This document shows positions 57,060-64,000 of a stretch of DNA of 64,000 nt, piece after piece. The notes beneath the pieces were generated by a model. That model did no database searches, had not been told where the DNA came from, and saw only the letters and a list, made by a program, of their open reading frames with translations. The stretch is taken from contig NZ_VBSB01000008.1 in the NCBI RefSeq assembly GCF_013337765.1, positions 458,531 through 522,530 of the forward strand, read 5' to 3'. A program made the translations under genes and the position numbers. Every line of letters begins with the position of its first letter. Within the stretch, counting starts at the first letter, position 1. The DNA comes from Mycolicibacterium sphagni (GTDB lineage: Bacteria; Actinomycetota; Actinomycetes; Mycobacteriales; Mycobacteriaceae).

Positions 57060-58043
57060 ATGGGGTGGCGGAGCGCACTTCTCGTCGCGCTCGGCCTGGG
57101 CGCGGCGCTGATCGGTGGCGCCGGCATCGCCAACGCCGATTCGTCCGGCACTGGTCCGTCACCCCGCGGGCCCAGCAGTTCCACGCATTCCACCGGCCAT
57201 TCCCCGCCGGCGGCCATGCGCACTTCCAAAAAGCGGACTCCCCCAACACCTTCCGACCCTGCGCCGGGGCCGGTTCTCGCCGCGGCGTTGGCGTCGACTC
57301 GCCGCGAAGCCGGCTCGGGCGTCGCGCGGCCCGCACCACGGCCCCCCGTCCAACCGGCACCGACGGCACCGGACCCGGTCACCGCCGTCACGAAATGGTT
57401 CGGCGAGCTGCACGACTATCTGACCGGCGCGCCCGAAGCCCAGCCCAGTCCCGCTGACTCGACCCAGACACCGTACGGCGATATCGGGAAATGGATGCTC
57501 AAGCGAACCGGCAAGCTCGCCGACTGGCCGAGCCCCGCCTATCCATTCAAGACCCTCTACCAGCCGATCAACGTGATCATCGTCGACTCGACGTCGACGA
57601 CCGCCGCCGAGTCGGCCGCCAAGCTCAACGGCGCGCTGACCGCCGCCGGCTTTCCCGCCCAGCAGATCCACTCCACCGGCTATCAGGGCGTCATCGAGGG
57701 AGTCGTCTACGGCCAGCAACCAACCGGATCCCAGGTGGCGTTCTCCAACGCGCACTGGCTGCTCATCAACGACCACGGCCGCGTCTTCGGCCCCGCACCC
57801 GACCCCGCCGGCACCGGCTTCGTGTGGACCGCCTCGTTCAGTCGCGAGCAGCCCGGCCTGTCCAATTTGAATCCCACCCACATCTACGTCTCATTCCGCA
57901 AGGCCCGCGACACCGTCCGCGCCGCGCTAGTGGGCAGCGGGGCAACCGATCTGGGTTTGGTCGGCCTCGACAACAAGCTGGTCGGACGGACGATGACGAC
58001 CGGCGATCACGACGGCTACGCCGTGGTCATGTCACTCAGCTGA
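57060..58043 (+). CDS. Exported protein of unknown function with Pro-rich linker
   Basis: A 327-residue protein with a Sec signal peptide (ALLVALGLGAALIGGAGIANAD). A long Pro/Ser/Ala linker (residues ~30-105) leads to a C-terminal domain (~140-327): YQPINVIIVDSTSTTAAESAAKLNGALTAAGFP, then SNAHWLLINDHGRVFGP. The domain resembles LssY-C-like or other mycobacterial secreted proteins, but no enzyme motif was recognised. It is convergent with recN and its last bases enter the tandem repeat. Confidence 0.7.
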   Translation: MGWRSALLVALGLGAALIGGAGIANADSSGTGPSPRGPSSSTHSTGHSPPAAMRTSKKRTPPTPSDPAPGPVLAAALASTRREAGSGVARPAPRPPVQPAPTAPDPVTAVTKWFGELHDYLTGAPEAQPSPADSTQTPYGDIGKWMLKRTGKLADWPSPAYPFKTLYQPINVIIVDSTSTTAAESAAKLNGALTAAGFPAQQIHSTGYQGVIEGVVYGQQPTGSQVAFSNAHWLLINDHGRVFGPAPDPAGTGFVWTASFSREQPGLSNLNPTHIYVSFRKARDTVRAALVGSGATDLGLVGLDNKLVGRTMTTGDHDGYAVVMSLS

Positions 58044-58146
58044 ATCCCCGGTCGCTACGCTCCTGCCCGCCGGAGCTGAATCCCCGGTCGCTACGCTCCT
58101 GCCCGCCGGAGCTGAATCCCCGGTCGCTACGCTTCCTGCCCGTCGG
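58038..58146. repeat. Three tandem 36-bp repeats (minisatellite)
   Basis: Copies start at 58038, 58074 and 58110; the first two are identical and the third has an inserted T and one change. Unit landmarks are AGCTGAATCCCCGGTCG and CTCCTGCCCGCCGG. The repeat starts at the 3' end of the secreted-protein gene and the third copy includes the end of recN. A 36-bp unit changes length by whole codons. Confidence 0.85.
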
Positions 58147-59896
58147 AGCTGACCCGATCCTCCTGCGCAGCCTCGAGCAGCTCCCGAGCGTGCGCGCGGC
58201 CGGTGTCGGATTCGCCGAGCCCGGCCAGCATCCGGGCCAACTCGGCCACCCGCTGTTCGGTGTCCAAGCGGCGCACTTCGCTGGTGCCGTTGCCTGCGCT
58301 GTCGACGACCAGGTGGCTGTCGGCGTAGGCAGCGACCTGCGGCAGGTGGGTGACGACGATGACCTGATGGCTGCGCGCCAAGCGCGCCAGCCGTCGCCCG
58401 ATCTGCACCGCGGCCCGACCGCCCACTCCGGCATCCACCTCGTCGAACACCATGGTCGTGCCCTCGGCCGAGGCCGCGAGCACGACTTCCAGCGCGAGCA
58501 TGACACGCGACAGCTCGCCACCGGATGCGCTCTTGTTCAGCGGCAGGACGTCGGTGCCACGGTGGGCGGTGAAGCCGAACTCGACAAGATCGATACCCTC
58601 GCCGCCGGCGTGCACGGTCTCACCGGACGGCAACCGCAGCGGCGCGCTGTCGTCGTCACGGGCCGGCATCAGCGACACCGCGACCGTGAAATCCGCGTGG
58701 GTCATGGCCAGTCCGGTGAGCTCGGCGGTGATGGCCTTCGCCAGGCCCTTGGCCGCCTTGGTCCGCACCTTCGACAGGTCCAACGCGGCGGTGGCCACCT
58801 GCCCGGCGAGCTCGTCGACCCGGCGGGCCAGCCCGGCCAACGCATCCTCTGACACGTCCAGTTGGGCGAGGCGTTCCCGGGACTGCTTGGCCCACGCCAA
58901 CACTCCGTCGACATCGGCGGCGTACTTGCGGGTCAGGCTGCGCAGCTCAGCCTGGCGGGCCAGCTTGGTCTCCAGCGCGCTCGCATCGTCAGGCAGGTCG
59001 CCGAGGAAGCTGCCGAGCTCGCGGGCGACGTCACCGACAACGGTCAACGCGTCGGCGAGCTGGCGCGCCATGGCGCCAAGCGCGGGATCGTCGGTGGATT
59101 GGAGCATTGCCACCGCACGGCCCAAAGTATCTGTCGCCGAATGGGGTTCACCGTCGGCGAGCTCGTCTACCGACAGATTCGCGCGGGCACCGGCGACCGC
59201 CTCCCGCAGCGCGTCCAGCTCCGAGAGCCGACGGATATCGGCCACCAGCGACTCGTCCTCGCCCGGCGCCGGGTCGACGCCATCGATCTCGGTGAGCGCG
59301 AACTTGAGCCGGTCGGCTTCCTGAGCCAGTTCGCGAGCGCGGTTGGTCCGGTCGACGAGGTCGCGACGGGCCACCTGCCACTGGTCGCGCACTTTCCGGT
59401 AGCGCTCGAGTTTGGTGTCGACGTCCGCGAAGCGGTCGAGTGCGGCCCGCTGCTCCTCGGGGCGCATCAGCCGCAGCTGGTCGTTCTGCCCGTGCAGGGT
59501 CAAAAGACCGGTGGTGAACGTGGTGAGCGATTTGGCAGGCACACTGCGCCCGCCCAGGTAGGCCCGCGACGGCCCCTCCCGGCTGACTGTGCGCAGGGCG
59601 ATGATGCTGCCGTCGTCGTCGCGGTCGGCGCCCGACGAATCGAGGATCTCGTCGATCTGGCCCGCCGTCGCATCGTCGAGTTCTGCAGTGGCGAAACGAC
59701 CTTCGACGACGGCCCGCTCGGCACCTGAGCGCACCCGGGTGGCGTCGGCCCGCGCCCCGCCCAGCAGATGCAGCCCCGTCACCACCATGGTCTTACCGGT
59801 GCCCGTCTCGCCCGTGAGCACGGTCAGGCCGCGGTCGAACTCCGCGGTCGCGGCGCTGATCGCGCCCAATGACTCGATCCGGATCTCAGCCAGCAT
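58127..59896 (-). CDS. recN: DNA repair ATPase RecN
   Basis: A 589-residue SMC-like protein. Walker A is GETGTGKT (29-36), a long coiled coil follows, and the C-terminal SGGELSRVMLALEVVL signature and Walker B MVFDEVDAGVGG complete the ABC-type head. It acts in double-strand break repair. ATG 59896 is eight bases after the nadK stop. The last codons are inside the third copy of the 36-bp repeat. Homologue Rv1696. Confidence 0.94.
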   Translation of the reverse strand: MLAEIRIESLGAISAATAEFDRGLTVLTGETGTGKTMVVTGLHLLGGARADATRVRSGAERAVVEGRFATAELDDATAGQIDEILDSSGADRDDDGSIIALRTVSREGPSRAYLGGRSVPAKSLTTFTTGLLTLHGQNDQLRLMRPEEQRAALDRFADVDTKLERYRKVRDQWQVARRDLVDRTNRARELAQEADRLKFALTEIDGVDPAPGEDESLVADIRRLSELDALREAVAGARANLSVDELADGEPHSATDTLGRAVAMLQSTDDPALGAMARQLADALTVVGDVARELGSFLGDLPDDASALETKLARQAELRSLTRKYAADVDGVLAWAKQSRERLAQLDVSEDALAGLARRVDELAGQVATAALDLSKVRTKAAKGLAKAITAELTGLAMTHADFTVAVSLMPARDDDSAPLRLPSGETVHAGGEGIDLVEFGFTAHRGTDVLPLNKSASGGELSRVMLALEVVLAASAEGTTMVFDEVDAGVGGRAAVQIGRRLARLARSHQVIVVTHLPQVAAYADSHLVVDSAGNGTSEVRRLDTEQRVAELARMLAGLGESDTGRAHARELLEAAQEDRVSSDGQEA

Positions 59897-59903
59897 CGGC
59901 GAA

Positions 59904-60827
59904 TCACTGCCCCCGCCAGCCGGTGACCGGCAGGCGGAACTTGCGCACCAACCGGTCGGTGAACGGCGCACTGTCCAGCCGCACCCACTTCAGCGGTGTC
60001 GTGCACTTGGTCACCTCGAGGCGCCCGCCGGCCGGTACCCGCATCTCCCGGCGGCCGTCGCAGAACACCAGCGCATCATGGCTGTCGTCCTCGATCTCGA
60101 TGGCGATCAGCGCAGTCGGGCTGGTGACCATCGGGCGGGCGAACAACGCGTGAGCGTTGTTGGGCACCACGATGATTGCCTCCAGATCCGGCCACACAAC
60201 CGGGCCACCGGCCGAGAACGCATAGGCGGTGGAGCCGGTCGGACTGGACACCAGCACGCCGTCACAGCCGAACGAGGACACCGGCCTGCCGTCGATCTCC
60301 AGGACGACCCCAATAACCCCGAGCCGCGCGCCTTTCTCCAGACTGGCCTCGTTGAGTGCCCAGCCGTGGGAGACGACCGTGTCTTTGGAGCGGACGGTGA
60401 TGTCCAGCGTCATCCGTTCTTCAACGCGATAGTTGCGGGCGACGACATGCTCGAGGACGGCGTCGATGACCTCGGCTTCGGCCTCCGCCAGGAAACCGAT
60501 GCGCCCGAGGTTGATTCCCAGCACCGGGATCTCCGCGTTGCGGGCCAGTTCGGCGGCCCGCAGGAAGGTGCCGTCACCGCCGAGCACCAGCACCAGTTCG
60601 CAGCCAACTGCGGCGTTGGCGTCAGCGTCCACGACCTCGATAGCGGCCCCCAGACCGTGCACCTCGGCCGGGGCCAGGTGCTGTGCACTGCGATCGACGG
60701 CCTCGGCAGAGAGCACCCGCAGTCCGATCCCGTTGTCGCTCAGCACTTTTTCCACCCGGCGAGCTGTCTCAGTGGCCTCGTCGCGGCCAGTGTGCACGAC
60801 GAGCAGGATCACCCGCTCAGAAGTCAT
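59904..60827 (-). CDS. nadK: NAD kinase
   Basis: A 307-residue inorganic polyphosphate/ATP-NAD kinase. GGDGT at 83-87 and the family's [18 protein letters not shown] are complete; [13 protein letters not shown] precedes them. It makes NADP from NAD. ATG 60827 overlaps the tlyA stop (ATGA). Homologue Rv1695 (ppnK). Confidence 0.95.
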   Translation of the reverse strand: MTSERVILLVVHTGRDEATETARRVEKVLSDNGIGLRVLSAEAVDRSAQHLAPAEVHGLGAAIEVVDADANAAVGCELVLVLGGDGTFLRAAELARNAEIPVLGINLGRIGFLAEAEAEVIDAVLEHVVARNYRVEERMTLDITVRSKDTVVSHGWALNEASLEKGARLGVIGVVLEIDGRPVSSFGCDGVLVSSPTGSTAYAFSAGGPVVWPDLEAIIVVPNNAHALFARPMVTSPTALIAIEIEDDSHDALVFCDGRREMRVPAGGRLEVTKCTTPLKWVRLDSAPFTDRLVRKFRLPVTGWRGQ

Positions 60828-61633
60828 TGCGGTCCTTCCGCGACGGCGCGGCGTACCGCGGCGTCCAATTCGTCTCCGTGTAGCCCGCGCTCGGTCTCGG
60901 CGCGCAGCCACAGAAAGTATTCGACATTGCCCGACGGGCCCGGCAGCGGGCTCGCGGTCGCGCCGACCGTCTGCCAGCCCAGCGCATCGGCGCGGGCGGC
61001 GACGGCCAGCACCGCGGCGGCCCGCAGCTCCGGATCGGACACCACGCCGCCGGAGCCGACCTGCTCGCGTCCGACTTCGAACTGTGGTTTCACCATGGGA
61101 ACGATATCGGCGTCCCCCGACGCGCACGCGGTCAGTGCGGGCAGGACGGTGGCCAACGAGATGAACGACAGGTCGGCGACCACGAGCCCGACGGGACCGC
61201 CGATGGTGTCCGGGGTGAGGTCACGGACGTTGGTGCGTTCGATGACCGCCACCCGCGAGTCCGACCGCAACGACCAGGCCAGCTGCCCGTACCCGACGTC
61301 GACGGCCACCACCTCTGCCGCGCCGCGGTCGAGCAGCACCTCGGTGAAACCACCGGTCGACGCGCCCGCGTCCAGGCAACGCCGCCCCGTCACGTCGATA
61401 CCGAAGACGTCCAGGGCGCCGATCAGCTTGTGAGCGCCGCGCGACACCCAGGTGCGCTCGTCACTGGCCTCGACCGTGAGGTTCGCGGTGACCGCGACGG
61501 CTGTCGCAGGTTTGACCGCCCGCATCCCGTCGATGCTGACCCGGCCGGCGACGATGAGTTCGGCGGCCTGCTGCCGCGACCGTGCCAGTCCCCGACGGAC
61601 CAGCTCGGCGTCAACCCGTGCACGCCGCGTCAT
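60824..61633 (-). CDS. tlyA: rRNA 2'-O-methyltransferase TlyA
   Basis: A 269-residue protein with an N-terminal S4 domain ([29 protein letters not shown]) and an FtsJ-type SAM domain ([31 protein letters not shown]). In mycobacteria TlyA makes 2'-O-methylcytidine in 16S and 23S rRNA, which is needed for capreomycin sensitivity. GTG or ATG at 61633. Homologue Rv1694. Confidence 0.94.
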   Translation of the reverse strand: MTRRARVDAELVRRGLARSRQQAAELIVAGRVSIDGMRAVKPATAVAVTANLTVEASDERTWVSRGAHKLIGALDVFGIDVTGRRCLDAGASTGGFTEVLLDRGAAEVVAVDVGYGQLAWSLRSDSRVAVIERTNVRDLTPDTIGGPVGLVVADLSFISLATVLPALTACASGDADIVPMVKPQFEVGREQVGSGGVVSDPELRAAAVLAVAARADALGWQTVGATASPLPGPSGNVEYFLWLRAETERGLHGDELDAAVRRAVAEGPQ

Positions 61634-61642
61634 CGGTCGAAC

Positions 61643-61831
61643 TCAGCCCTTCTCCACCGATTCCAGCGCATTGACCAGGATCTGGTGCGCTTCCTCGAGC
61701 TGGCGTCCGACCGCGTCGATATCGACACCGGTGGCGTCGGCGCTGTCCGGGTCGACACTGGGCAGCTGTGCCAGCACGGTGTCGATGTCGGTGCGGATCT
61801 GTTCGGGGTCGGTACTCATATCGCCATTCAC
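61643..61831 (-). CDS. Small conserved protein (Rv1693 homologue)
   Basis: A 62-residue acidic helical protein (DPEQIRTDIDTVLAQL; GRQLEEAHQILVNALESVEKG). No function is known. Start ATG 61831 overlaps the stop of the preceding phosphatase gene by four bases, and tlyA follows after nine bases. Confidence 0.8.
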   Translation of the reverse strand: MNGDMSTDPEQIRTDIDTVLAQLPSVDPDSADATGVDIDAVGRQLEEAHQILVNALESVEKG

Positions 61832-62853
61832 GCTAGCCGATCGGCCGCCGTCAGCAGGGACCAGCGCTGCAGCGCGGCGCGTGCGGTGTCGTCACCCGCG
61901 TGGACCGCAAGGCGACGGCCATTTGTCGCTGAATCCCAGACCGCTCGTGCGGTGGCCCGGACGATCGACAGCCCGTCTGCGCCTGGGTCGCCCCCGGCGG
62001 CCACGACGGTGACCGCACCATCGCTCAGCTCGACCCGCCAGGCCGGTTGCTCGGCCACTTTGAGGCTGTCGGCTCCCTCGTGCAGATCCCGGAGGTCGGC
62101 GCCGATATAGGTGGGCCGCTGTTCCGGTGTGGCATGGACAGCCTCGGCCGCGGTGCTGACCCCGCACAGCACCATCAGGCTCGGCAGCTCCGCGGCGTTG
62201 GCACCGGCAATGTCGGTGTCAAGGCGATCCCCGACGACCAGTGGGGTGTCAAATGATCCACGCGCCAGCGCATCTCGCATCAAGGCAGTCGCAGGTTTAC
62301 CGGCCACCTGAGGCTCGGCGTCGGTCGCGGTTCGCAGTGCGGCGACCATTGAGCCGTTTCCTGGCAGCAGTCCCCGCTCGGTGGGCAGGGTGCGGTCGAC
62401 GTTGGCGGCCACCCAGAGTGCGCCGGCCCGGATCGCCAGCGCGGCCTCGGCCAGGTCCGGCCAGCCGGTGGTGGTCGAATGCCCCTGGACGACCGCGACG
62501 GGCTCGTCGGCGAACTCGCGTACCGGCTGCAGACCCACCGCCGCGATTTCGCCGGCCAGCGCGTCGGTGCCGACGATCAGCACCTTCGACCCGGGGTTGA
62601 GCTGGTCGGCGAGCAAGCGTGCCGCGCTCTGGGCGCTGGTCACCACATCGTCGGTGTGGGCGGTGAAACCGAGCTCACGCAGATGGGCGGCCACATCGTC
62701 GGCGGCGCGGGAGGCGTTGTTGGTGACGAACAGCTTGCGGGTGTGAGCCGCATCGAGGGCGGCGATGGCGCCCTCGGTCGGCTCATGGCCGCGGAAGACC
62801 GTGCCGTCGAGATCGAGCAGCAGGCAATCATGCTGCTGCGCAAGGGTTGTCAC
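61828..62853 (-). CDS. HAD-IIA phosphatase, glycerol-3-phosphate phosphatase homologue (Rv1692)
   Basis: A 341-residue HAD enzyme with motif I DLDGT (14-18), motif II VTNNAS and later GDRLDTDIAGA. The M. tuberculosis homologue Rv1692 is reported to dephosphorylate glycerol 3-phosphate in lipid recycling. A C-terminal extension from ~260 is outside the HAD core. GTG 62853 is chosen because it follows the upstream stop by one base; the long upstream frame is not protein-like. Confidence 0.9.
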   Translation of the reverse strand: MTTLAQQHDCLLLDLDGTVFRGHEPTEGAIAALDAAHTRKLFVTNNASRAADDVAAHLRELGFTAHTDDVVTSAQSAARLLADQLNPGSKVLIVGTDALAGEIAAVGLQPVREFADEPVAVVQGHSTTTGWPDLAEAALAIRAGALWVAANVDRTLPTERGLLPGNGSMVAALRTATDAEPQVAGKPATALMRDALARGSFDTPLVVGDRLDTDIAGANAAELPSLMVLCGVSTAAEAVHATPEQRPTYIGADLRDLHEGADSLKVAEQPAWRVELSDGAVTVVAAGGDPGADGLSIVRATARAVWDSATNGRRLAVHAGDDTARAALQRWSLLTAADRLA

Positions 62854-62854
62854 G

Positions 62855-63691
62855 TCAGGCCAACTCGCTGACCCGGTCTTCGGCGTCGGTGACACCGTCG
62901 ATATCGGCGGCGGCGGCATGGATGAACCACTGCAGCGCATCGTCACCGCGGTCGAGTGCCAGCAGGGTTTCGGCGTAGGCGTAGAACAGTCGTGCCGCCG
63001 TGGAACCGGTTCGCGTCGGGTCGGGCTGCGGACTGGACAGCACCGCCAGGGCCTGTTCGAGCTGACCGAGATCCGCCCTGGCACCGGCAGAGACGATCCG
63101 CAGCTCGTCGGCGTCGTCGCCGGTGAGCTGGGCAGCCTCGGGGCTGCGAGCCAGCTCGATGGCACGTTCTGGCCGGCCGACACCGCGTTCGCAGTCGGCG
63201 ATCAGCGGGAGCAGTTGCGACTTGCTGCCCATCCGGCGGGCGGCGCGGAACTCCGAGAGCGCCTGGGCCCAGTCGCCGCACTGATAGGCGGCGATACCGA
63301 CCGCCTCGCGTACCGCCGCGATCCGCCCGGAGCGGGCACGGGCAGCCTGGGCGTGTTCGAGGGCGGCCTGCGGATCCTCGTCGAGCAGTTCACCTGCCGC
63401 GACCAGATGGCGAGCGACCGTGTCCGCGGTCGACTTATCCAAAGTCGTGAGCTCACCACGTATTTCAGGCGAAAGCTGCTTGGCCTCGATGGACGCCGGG
63501 ATGGTCGGAGCAGCCGGGCGATGGGTACTGTCGTCGCCGTTGGGAGAGTGCTCAGGCTGCGCCAGGCGGGCTCGACCTGGACCCGACCGTTGCGGGGCAT
63601 TGGCGCCGCGGCGATCGCGCCCCGAAGCGCCGGCTCCCGCGGGACGGCGCGGCGGACGCCCGCCGGAATTGCCTTGCCTGTCATCGACCAC
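62855..63691 (-). CDS. TPR-repeat protein (Rv1691 homologue)
   Basis: A 278-residue protein. The first ~60 residues are Arg/Gly/Pro-rich and disordered, then helix-turn-helix TPR-like repeats follow (DPQAALEHAQAARARSGRIAAVREAVGIAAYQCGDWAQALSEFRAA). Function unknown. It is the first gene of the conserved block after the rRNA operon, and probably starts its own transcript. Confidence 0.88.
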   Translation of the reverse strand: MVDDRQGNSGGRPPRRPAGAGASGRDRRGANAPQRSGPGRARLAQPEHSPNGDDSTHRPAAPTIPASIEAKQLSPEIRGELTTLDKSTADTVARHLVAAGELLDEDPQAALEHAQAARARSGRIAAVREAVGIAAYQCGDWAQALSEFRAARRMGSKSQLLPLIADCERGVGRPERAIELARSPEAAQLTGDDADELRIVSAGARADLGQLEQALAVLSSPQPDPTRTGSTAARLFYAYAETLLALDRGDDALQWFIHAAAADIDGVTDAEDRVSELA

Positions 63692-63773
63692 CTGTAAAGG
63701 ATACGGGCACGGGTCAGACAGTCACAATTGGAGATAATCGAATTAAGGAAATGGAATTGAAGATCGAGAAAAG

Positions 63774-63805
63774 GAAACGCCCCCCGATTTCTCGGGGGGC
63801 GTTTC
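63774..63805 (-). terminator. rRNA operon terminator
   Basis: A perfect 14-bp stem (GAAACGCCCCCCGA and its complement) around a 4-base loop, followed on the minus strand by CTTTTCTC, directly downstream of the 5S gene. Confidence 0.9.
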
Positions 63806-63814
63806 ACTAAATTG

Positions 63815-63929
63815 TGTTCGGCGGTGTCCTACTTTTCCACCCGTGTTGGGTAGTATCATCGGCGCTGGCAGGCTTAGCTTCCGGGTTCGGGATGGGTCCG
63901 GGCGTTTCCCTGCCGCTATGGCCGCCGTA
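63815..63929 (-). rRNA. rrf: 5S ribosomal RNA
   Basis: On the minus strand the sequence begins TTACGGCGGCCATAGCGGCA and includes CCCGAACCCGGAAGCTAAGCC, matching mycobacterial 5S rRNA; it ends near GGACACCGCCGAACAC. About 115 bases; the ends are approximate. It is the last gene of an rrn operon whose 23S gene lies beyond the window. Confidence 0.95.
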
Positions 63930-64000
63930 ACTCTATTCACTTTTCAGTGACCCCTGTGAGGGGGAATCTTTGGTGTTTTGGTGGTGGGGTGCAGTGTTTT
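63930..64000 (-). other. 23S-5S internal transcribed spacer, partial
   Basis: The 71 bases between the 5S gene and the window end belong to the rrn operon spacer. A CACTTTTCAGTGA hairpin at ~63939-63951 may be a processing site. No gene is present. Confidence 0.6.

Noticed and set aside
58038..58146. CRISPR array
   Set aside because: The copies are directly joined, with no unique spacers, and no cas genes are near.
59589..61433. 614-codon plus-strand frame over recN, nadK and tlyA
   Set aside because: Antisense to three certain genes; composition (Ser/Arg/Pro) is not protein-like.

Overview
The window is chromosomal DNA from a mycobacterium, most likely a fast grower of the Mycolicibacterium type. 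The evidence is the high GC content, the PGRS-type glycine-rich protein, the several exported proteins with mycobacterial-style leaders, and the gene order in the right third. That order matches the Mycobacterium tuberculosis block Rv1691 to Rv1713, with tlyA, nadK, recN, steA, mctB, pyrG, xerD, parA-like, scpA, scpB, rluB, cmk and der. The window ends in a 5S rRNA gene read from the minus strand, just upstream of the Rv1691 homologue. In M. smegmatis the second rRNA operon (rrnB) lies near tyrS in this neighbourhood, so a fast grower with two rrn operons is the simplest reading.

Layout. 1-8.3 kb: the 3' end of a secreted GH64/thaumatin-like protein, an App1-type phosphatase, an exported protein of unknown function, an SLC13-type transporter, and a three-gene unit with a DyP-type peroxidase between two unknown proteins. 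8.3-13.4 kb: a lipoprotein, a TetR/anti-sigma pair with no sigma gene beside it, a CcdA-like protein, a small conserved protein and a PGRS-like protein without a PE domain. 13.5-21.8 kb: a coupled unit of a small exported protein, an APC permease and a BBE-type flavoprotein; then a PPOX-fold protein, a DUF4232 protein, a membrane protein, and an AraC regulator divergent from a D-aminoacylase-like amidohydrolase. 21.8-29 kb: a minus-strand glycan locus (two GT4 enzymes, a GH13 alpha-glucosidase and a six-hairpin protein), a mycothiol-dependent-isomerase-like protein and a VCBS-repeat surface protein. 29-38.4 kb: a TetR, a methyltransferase behind a long perfect palindrome, a DapB-like reductase, a P-loop NTPase, a Tat-exported sulfatase, divergent exported MsrB and MsrA, a DUF389 protein and a SigF/SigB-type sigma factor. 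38.6-43 kb: an overlapping TetR/SnoaL/SDR/SnoaL operon, a transmembrane Ser/Thr kinase and tRNA-Pro(GGG). 43.1-45 kb: a TSUP permease, a nitroreductase and a small exported protein.

45.1-63.7 kb is the conserved housekeeping block, all on the minus strand and largely with overlapping start and stop codons. It covers ribosome assembly and RNA modification (der, rluB, tlyA), chromosome segregation and repair (parA-like, scpAB, xerD, recN), nucleotide and NAD metabolism (cmk, pyrG, nadK, NUDIX) and envelope or division functions (steA, mctB). It is interrupted between steA and recN by a 2 kb insert carrying a TetR, a small monooxygenase-fold protein and an exported protein, and closed by three 36-bp tandem repeats.

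The most distinctive signals outside known genes are two near-identical palindromic operators 27 kb apart (29735 and 56670), helically phased TGTCAA repeats at the AraC promoter, a SigF-type promoter in front of the sigma gene, and the 36-bp tandem repeat at the recN end. No CRISPR array, insertion sequence or prophage was recognised.
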